NCBI GenBank assembly: GCA_020002185.1
Contig: CM034533.1
Span: forward strand, 35,879,179 to 35,943,178
Length of the DNA stretch: 64,000 nt
Direction: 5' to 3'
Source of the DNA: Paraescarpia echinospica
Taxonomy: Eukaryota; Annelida; Polychaeta; Sabellida; Siboglinidae
In this document: piece by piece, positions 59,737-64,000 of the stretch
Position numbering within the stretch: position 1 is the stretch's first letter
Layout: each line of letters starts with the position of its first letter
Notes under the pieces: model-generated
Databases searched by the model: none
Seen by the model: only the letters and a program-made list of their open reading frames with translations
What the model was told of the DNA's origin: nothing
Translations under genes and position numbers: made by a program

Positions 59737-62700
59737 ATATAAATTATTATATATATATATATATATAAAATACATAATAATCGAACGTTGCCGACAGTTT
59801 CGTTAACATAAAAAATAATATAAAAATTTCATAAATAAGTAGATAGTAAATAAAATAGCAATATTGACATTTAAACAATAGTAATAATAAATGTATTGAC
59901 ATGTAAAGTGAAATGTTGCCTTCTACTGGTGTATACATTATAATACGTAAGGTTGTATTCATTACACACATTGTTAACAGGCGATTCCTTACATCGTGAA
60001 AAACATAATGAAATACCATGACCACTGGATGAAGATAACGTCCCAGTACTATCATCCAGGCTTAGTCATCGCTGTCGCACTCAGTTGTATTGGTTTTCCG
60101 TTTCTTGTCGATATTATTATTGATTACACAAAGGCATTTGACAGAGTTCGTCATGAAAAATCATATCAATGCTGGAGAGTTTGAAGAAAGATCTGAGAGT
60201 TGTGAGAAATCTGTACTGGGAACAAACAGCAGCAATACTAATAGAAAATTATATCAGTAAATTTCAAGAAATAAAACGTTGTGTAAGACAAGGCTGTGTC
60301 CTATCACCCGATCTCTTGTCACTATACAGTGAGATCATCTTACGCACATTAGATGATATGCCAGGCATTCAAGTAGGGGGATACAACATGAATCAGTTAC
60401 AATATTCAGACGACACGGTACTGATTGCTGAGAACGAAATAGATCTACAACAGATGCTAGATACAGTAATAAGGGAAAGTGAAGTGAGAAAAAAGGTCTG
60501 TCCCTGAACAAAAAGAGCACAGAAATAATGGTCATCTGAAAGAAAAATTACACTCCATCATGCAACCTGGTAACATATGGCACTGTATTGAAGCAAGTCC
60601 GAACGTTTAACTATCTGGGATCACTAATAACATCCGACGGTCGATGCAACGATGAGATCAAGAGACGAATTGCTCAAGCCAAAACAGCTTTTCACCACAT
60701 GAAAAACATTTTAACAAATAAAAATATATCAACTGAAGTGAGAAAACGTGTACTGCAATGTTACATAGAGCCCATATTGCTATATGGATGTGAATCCTGG
60801 ACAATAACCAAAAGTTCAAAAAAAAACATAGAAGCCACTGAAATGTGGTTCTTAAGAAGAATGCTGCGAGTGCCATGGACTGCAAAGCAAAGCAATGAAG
60901 TCATCCTTAGGTCAGCCAAATCAAAAAGAAAGATCATTAACAAAGTTAGAACACAACTAGCACGATTTATAGGCCATGTCATGAGAAAGAAAAAGTTAGA
61001 ACAAATAGTAACAACAAGAAAGATAGAAGGAAAAAGATCCAGAGGACGCCAGAGAATAAAAATAATAGATAGTCTCTCAACATGGTGTGGAAGGAGCACA
61101 ACAGAACTGCTACAAACTACACACGACCGTGCGGTTTGGAGGGCCATGATCGCGCTGGCAGTCCCAGGGCGCGAGTTAGCCAATTGTAAGCCTACCCATA
61201 AACACATGTGTAAATGTATTTAATATGTAAGGGAACCGCATGCGGAGGCGGTGTACGGCATAACAATTACTAGAATAATTAATATAAATAGTGCCATATG
61301 TACGTACGCAGTAAGCGGATGCGTTTTTTCACGAGAAATGGATGCTGAAATAGAACCTCTTTATGTACCGACTCGAATCGCATCCGCACAGGAATCGGAC
61401 AGGAAATTCCCTGAAGTCACTTCACTACATAGGTATTCTGTATTCCACCGTTTCAGTACATATGGAATCCTAGTTTTATACGGGGACATAGCTACGGTGC
61501 AGACTTAGAACAATCATTGAAACACACATTACGTTGCGTTGCGAACAACTCTATCTAATAACTTCGCCTGACAAGTAGACCTTCTCTTTTTACCACTTAA
61601 TACATTAGTTATTATATACAATGCTCTTATTCTCCCTCATATTAATTATGGCTTACTTTTATGATGTCATCAAGCACATCGAATTTTCAAACTACACAAA
61701 AAAGCAATATGAATAATATAATTAAGTAAATATAATGATCACACAAGTCATCTTAATAAAAAATTCAGTTACTAAAGTTGGATGACATTTATAAACTAAA
61801 CAAACTACAATTTTACTACAAATTAATTAACAATCATTTACTCGATTACTTCAATGTTATCCCCAACACACACATCTAAGACATTCATCAGCACTACACG
61901 CGTGAAAGAAATAATCTGTATATGTCCAGAGTCAAACATGAATATGCCAAAATGCATTATGCATAACCTAGTAGAGACAGTAAACAATGCACCGAGTATT
62001 ATCATTAATAAAAATTACACCACAGTCTACATGATTTTTTGACATATACAAAAATTACTTTATTTCAAATTATAAATCCTGTTGTAGAATTCACAATTGT
62101 TATATTTGTAGATCATAATACATATTGAAATGTACACATATGTATATATATGTACGTCAGTACACGAGCACAAATAATATGTAATTGTATATGTGGATGT
62201 ATGTTGATATGTTGAGTAATCCTCAACTATCTGTTTAAGTCATATATTATTCTGATCGTTTCATGTAAATTTTGTTGTTGTTTACATTGATGGAATGGCT
62301 GCTGTGCTAGCGATATAATATATCTTAATGGGATTATCCCGTCCTTACGTATTACTTAGGTTATTCGTTGTATATGTATTATACACATAGGTCAAGTAAA
62401 TTGATTCTGAGTTCTGTGATTTCAAGTTATCGCGCGGACATACCTCATGTCCGTGCAATTATGCGACGTAACTCCGATGCGGTCACGTTGACATTACACT
62501 TTTTGGAAGTGACAGTAAAATCCGTTGGTTCTTTCTATCTGATGTTTACATGTGAAGACGAAAAATATCCAGCATACGGGAGAAAACGTGTAACCTGTCG
62601 TAGACTCACGGAGTGGAGGTCTAAATATTTACCCTGCTGGGTCATGCTGGCAGGGACCGGAGCTGCTGCTCAGTGGGACGTGAGAGAAGCGCCGAGGAGA

Positions 62701-63967
62701 CGTAGTGTCGTCACTCACTCCCTACAGGCCTCTATATCAGTGTAGATCTACCGATGGGATACACCAATGTATTGCATTAAAACACCGGGAAATTGTACCG
62801 ATATCCCCCTGAGATCGCCGGGTAACCCCACTAGTCTACTATATACAGGCCTAGATATCAGTTTGAGCCTCTCTGTTCTCCTTTCTGCCTGTTTGTTTTA
62901 GGCCTATTCATACACGGCAGCACTTATTGGCCGATCTGAACGAAACGTTGCCCCGTTATCCGGGACATTACTACGGACATTGGCTGGTTGGATGTAAAGT
63001 CTGTAATATCGTTTTAATCAGACACACCAGACTTATCTGAACACGCACATTTCATTACCCTCTCGTACACCGCACACAACACAACTCCCCCTGGTATCAA
63101 CTCGAGTTTCACAAATACTACAGAGTCTCTATATTACACTTCGTATGTATTTGTCGCTACGGCCGAACAATCGTAGAAACACACGTATTACGTTGCCAAC
63201 AATTGTACGTAATCACAACGTAGAACAACTAGACCCATTTCTACGAGTTTAAATGATCACGCGAATACACCACACGCCCGGGTTATCATGCAGTGTAATT
63301 GATGTGTTCAGAGCGTCGTGGTTTGCGTTCGACAAAATCAAAATTACTTACTTTCATGTTTTAGATACTTTAGAAGGTCATTTTCCTACTTGAGATAATT
63401 AAGTGGTGACCAGTTCTCTAGGGGGCGCCACTGTAAATGCCTGGTGTGTTTCTATTGGTGGGTGTAAGTTAGGTGTGGTAAAACAGTCAATCCATCCATA
63501 TATTGACAACTTATACTGCTGACCTATTTTGAGTTTGACCAACCCTTCTAGTTTGTTTCGCATCTCAGCTAGGTTTCCAACGACTTAGGCGAAAAAGTAG
63601 TTACTTTGTTGTTATTGTTATTATTATTTATTACAATACGGTCAGTGTTGATGTGTTTTCTTGGACTCATTTAACCTTGCCATAACTACTTAAATAGTCG
63701 CCGTCATGATTCATACAACTACCGTTTCGTCATAAACGAATTCACTGCTGTTTAACCTTATCCCCCGTTTTCGTTTTCCTTTTTGTTCGAGCGAGCCACT
63801 TTACATTCGTACCTAGCACGTAGGTGCAGAGGTAGGTACCAGCGCCTCCTAACCCGACCAGTAGGCGACCAACCCCGAATGTTGTGTAGCTGGTGGCCAA
63901 CAACGAGACGAAGCAACCGAAGACCTTCACAGCGAGGAATATCAGCATCGTCTTCTTCCGGCCAATC
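42135..63967 (-). CDS. SLC22-type organic ion transporter (partial, seven exons)
   Basis: Seven exons join in phase and encode about 365 residues of a 12-helix major facilitator protein of the SLC22 organic cation/anion transporter family, expected in the plasma membrane. In order: the loop 2-3 motif RIGRKKT and following helices, [11 protein letters not shown], the signature [12 protein letters not shown], the loop [46 protein letters not shown], and a C-terminus with [11 protein letters not shown]. Family members have about 550 residues, so the first helix and large extracellular loop lie beyond 64000. Introns are 4978, 669, 5019, 406, 9425 and 240 bp, filled with LINEs. The last exon reads to TGA but also shows a GTGAGT at the stop, so a further 3' exon is possible. 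Substrate cannot be told. No frameshift or stop interrupts the exons. Confidence 0.92.
42516..42700 (-). CDS. SLC22-like exon 6 of window, acceptor in a LINE tail
   Basis: Acceptor TTATTAG at the very end of an L2-like 3' tail, donor ATG/GTAAAT. Phase 1 to 0. Encodes [34 protein letters not shown] and [12 protein letters not shown]. The tail upstream is also open in this frame (MGRYIRNK then seven Leu, Asp). Confidence 0.9.
42701..43340 (-). mobile_element. L2-like LINE, 3' part
   Basis: The minus strand encodes the C-terminal block of an L2-like protein ([50 protein letters not shown]), then an AT-rich 3' region and a tail with GGCGCTATATAAGAAATAAA and TTATTATTGTTATTAG. It is separated from its 5' part (46580-49200) by a 3.2-kb CR1-chimera insertion. 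The tail end coincides with the exon 6 acceptor at 42701. Confidence 0.8.
43341..43928 (-). mobile_element. Other LINE, 3' part (RTE/I-like C-terminus) joined to CR1
   Basis: From 43926 one frame with a single stop reads [44 protein letters not shown] and RRIGRTLCC, ending at 43555, followed by an AT-rich 3' region. The HRRHLRxIxGI...GHVLRM pattern belongs to the C-terminal domain of RTE/I-like LINE proteins, not CR1. It follows CR1 sequence without a gap at about 43931. Confidence 0.65.
43929..46076 (-). pseudogene. CR1 ORF2: AP endonuclease plus reverse transcriptase, one stop, 3' truncated
   Basis: Endonuclease: LNARSI (Asn), TESWAT (Glu), [15 protein letters not shown] (Asp and Asn), LDLVLS and GSSDHNQ (Asp, His), all intact. 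After a TAA at 44897-44895, reverse transcriptase blocks follow: [40 protein letters not shown] and the catalytic KFADDTK. Sequence changes to another LINE at 43931, so thumb and C-terminal parts are lost. The element cannot be active alone. Confidence 0.88.
43932..46567 (-). mobile_element. CR1-like LINE, ORF1 esterase and ORF2, truncated at both ends
   Basis: Both frames run on the minus strand. ORF1 ends at 46058 and ORF2 starts at 46076, so they overlap by 19 bases in different frames. ORF2 is broken once by a TAA at 44897-44895 with the same frame open after it. The fragment stops abruptly at 43932, just after FADDTK and before the rest of the reverse transcriptase and the CR1 3' end. 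It starts near 46570. Coding is otherwise intact, so it is a recent insertion. Confidence 0.88.
46058..46567 (-). CDS. CR1 ORF1: SGNH-hydrolase (esterase) domain
   Basis: 170 codons with the family blocks in order: GDSIL (nucleophile Ser, residues 2-6), [12 protein letters not shown] with Gly and Asn of blocks II/III, and DGLHLSGKG with catalytic Asp and His. CR1 and related LINEs of animals carry such an ORF1 lipolytic-acetylhydrolase-like domain; its role in transposition is not settled. All catalytic positions are present. The N-terminal part of ORF1 is missing at the truncation. Confidence 0.85.
   Translation of the reverse strand: MGDSILRKTDKTICEGKDVVVCLPGAMIEHVTERVEKVLGHGKGGSILVHVGTNNADKEGTTGIVQKYRHLVRKLKKTRVEQVILSGILPVMGGRGARYRNCKRMAINALIEQMCEEEGVGFIDLWGYFVGREDMYMRDGLHLSGKGAAVFSENLLRSVDSGTGCIYLN
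46580..49200 (-). mobile_element. L2-like LINE, 5' and middle part, frameshifted
   Basis: From 49140 the endonuclease reads [27 protein letters not shown] and LDVIITR, then shifts frame (SDHSAVIF block). The linker at 47973-48281 and 47481-47897 is followed by reverse transcriptase at 46888-47409: [42 protein letters not shown], with YADDIQLF one frame away. It continues to 46580 ([33 protein letters not shown]), where CR1 begins. At least four frame changes make it inactive. Confidence 0.85.
49201..51220. other. Unannotated intronic stretch
   Basis: Nothing recognised beyond AT-rich sequence and a GAGA-rich patch at 49430-49480. Confidence 0.4.
51221..51675. mobile_element. 455-bp inverted-repeat element with AAAC target duplication
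   Basis: GGGGTAAGACCACATT at 51221-51236 is matched perfectly as reverse complement at 51660-51675. AAAC lies directly outside both ends (51217-51220 and 51676-51679). No transposase is encoded. A 4-bp duplication is uncommon among animal DNA transposons; the superfamily is not assigned. Confidence 0.85.
51680..52125. other. Intron sequence without features
   Basis: AT-rich; nothing recognised before the exon 5 donor. Confidence 0.4.
52126..52349 (-). CDS. SLC22-like exon 5 of window
   Basis: Acceptor TTTCCCAG, donor ACCG/GTAGGT. Phase 2 to 1. Encodes [20 protein letters not shown] (first Trp split), [14 protein letters not shown], the second GRR motif (PAMGRRLTC) and helices 7 to 9. Confidence 0.92.
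52756..52844 (-). CDS. SLC22-like exon 4 of window
   Basis: Acceptor TTTGTAG, donor CACTG/GTGAGT. Phase 0 to 2. Encodes [20 protein letters not shown], the loop before helix 7. Confidence 0.9.
52845..54335. other. Intron sequence without recognised features
   Basis: AT-rich; no element or exon identified. Small poly-T and poly-A runs only. Confidence 0.4.
54338..56360 (-). mobile_element. L2-like LINE remnant, internally deleted
   Basis: From 56355 the minus strand gives the endonuclease end ([20 protein letters not shown]), the linker ([22 protein letters not shown]-like block), reverse transcriptase [38 protein letters not shown] and MYADDTQLY in several frames. After SIVFCAP it jumps to the C-terminal block ([37 protein letters not shown]), so the last part of the polymerase is deleted. 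The tail at 54338-54395 has GGCGCTATATAAATAAC. Inactive. Confidence 0.82.
56380..57180 (+). mobile_element. L2-like LINE remnant, opposite strand, C-terminal part
   Basis: The plus strand reads [15 protein letters not shown], then a 166-codon frame at 56555-57055 with [34 protein letters not shown] and [18 protein letters not shown]. The 3' region to about 57200 ends in TTATTATTGTTGG. It differs in sequence from the minus-strand neighbour, so it is a separate element placed head to head with it. Confidence 0.8.
57216..57456 (-). repeat. tRNA-SINE copy 4, tail missing and A-box deleted
   Basis: The B-box-like GGTTCGAATCC and body match the 21.4-kb copy; the left end stops at ACTCCCTGG, before the LINE-like tail, and the head lacks about 25 bases including the A-box. 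Confidence 0.82.
57457..57863. other. Intron sequence without recognised features
   Basis: AT-rich; nothing identified up to the exon 3 donor. Confidence 0.4.
57864..57996 (-). CDS. SLC22-like exon 3 of window
   Basis: Acceptor CTTGCAG, donor ACA/GTGCGT (non-optimal third base). Phase 2 to 0. Carries the family signature [18 protein letters not shown] and the central cytoplasmic loop. The donor is inferred: it is the only GT before a TGA that keeps phase with the next exon. Confidence 0.85.
58666..58834 (-). CDS. SLC22-like exon 2 of window
   Basis: Acceptor TTTGTAG, donor TT/GTAAGT. Phase 1 to 2. Encodes [16 protein letters not shown], two helices and FFAYW. Confidence 0.92.
58835..59700. 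other. Intron sequence without recognised features
   Basis: A short TA run at 59122-59141; nothing else recognised. Confidence 0.4.
59706..59768. repeat. (TA)n microsatellite
   Basis: Two TA runs separated by TTA and AAATTAT. Confidence 0.96.
60110..61223 (+). pseudogene. RTE-like LINE remnant, reverse transcriptase and C-terminus
   Basis: Three plus-strand frames in succession: [15 protein letters not shown] (60115-60184), then [20 protein letters not shown] and [13 protein letters not shown] (60169-60507), then [35 protein letters not shown] and [11 protein letters not shown] (60588-61223). The catalytic box reads YSDD where YADD is usual. At least two frameshifts and the absence of the endonuclease show it is dead. 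Clade is inferred from the C-terminal YLGS...YGCESW pattern. Confidence 0.82.
61330..61505. repeat. Dispersed repeat, second copy (see 6890-7120)
   Basis: GGAATCGGACAGGAAA and TTTCAGTACATATGGAAT match the first copy in order. Confidence 0.55.
61506..63770. other. Intron sequence without recognised features
   Basis: A 125-codon frame at 62368-62745 (+) opposes the host gene and has no known domain. Nothing else recognised up to the exon 1 donor. Confidence 0.4.
63813..63967 (-). CDS. SLC22-like exon 1 of window
   Basis: Acceptor TTGCAG at 63973-63968, donor G/GTACGA. Enters in phase 2 (split Arg) and leaves in phase 1. Encodes [26 protein letters not shown] and TYLCTYVL. Confidence 0.9.
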
Positions 63968-64000
63968 CTGCAACACACACGGATATCGCTGCAACATTAT

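Noticed and set aside
60110..61223. Host reverse transcriptase-like gene
   Set aside because: Frameshifts, missing endonuclease and a changed YADD box mark it as a LINE relic.
62368..62745. 125-codon plus-strand gene inside the transporter intron
   Set aside because: No domain, no splice sites and no conserved pattern; likely a chance frame.

Overview
This is a metazoan nuclear genome window, probably from a marine invertebrate. The evidence is GT-AG introns of 0.2 to 9 kb, several clades of non-LTR retrotransposons (CR1, L2-like, RTE-like), a tRNA-derived SINE, small inverted-repeat DNA transposons, and very heavy simple-sequence and minisatellite content. A lancelet-like animal is plausible, but the species cannot be fixed from sequence alone. 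Most long open frames are translated microsatellites or transposon debris.

Right third (42.1-64 kb): one host gene on the minus strand, an SLC22-type organic cation/anion transporter. Seven coding exons are placed here with consistent reading phases (63967 down to 42135). The 5' exon or exons lie beyond the window edge. Its introns hold most of the retroelements: an L2-like LINE whose 3' tail abuts the acceptor of the sixth exon in the window, a nearly intact CR1 fragment (SGNH-esterase ORF plus endonuclease-reverse transcriptase) fused to another LINE's 3' part inside that L2 copy, a head-to-head pair of L2-like remnants, an RTE-like LINE, and a 455-bp inverted-repeat element flanked by AAAC.

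Middle (31.7-40 kb): a small two-exon gene on the plus strand is predicted, encoding 59 aa of unrecognised family. Its 8.1-kb intron starts beside a 15-bp tandem array, carries a 39-bp x 3 array with a perfect cAMP-response element in every unit, and ends in a 55-bp (110-bp dimeric) array. Each monomer of that last array contains a branch-point-like CTAAC and one or more acceptor-like CAGs, and the real acceptor is the truncated last unit. This tandem 3' splice-site array is the most unusual structure in the window.

Left third (1-31 kb): a 65-bp minisatellite that abuts an RTE-like LINE, a THAP/DDE (PIF-Harbinger/ISL2EU-type) transposase pseudogene, a roughly 360-bp CAGG tetranucleotide tract, a CXC-domain protein fragment with one in-frame stop, four dispersed copies of a tRNA-SINE sharing its tail with the L2-like LINEs (the fourth at 57.2 kb), TAA-flanked and foldback MITEs, and many (CA)n, (TA)n and (GA)n tracts. 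Large parts between these show nothing I can identify and are listed as such.
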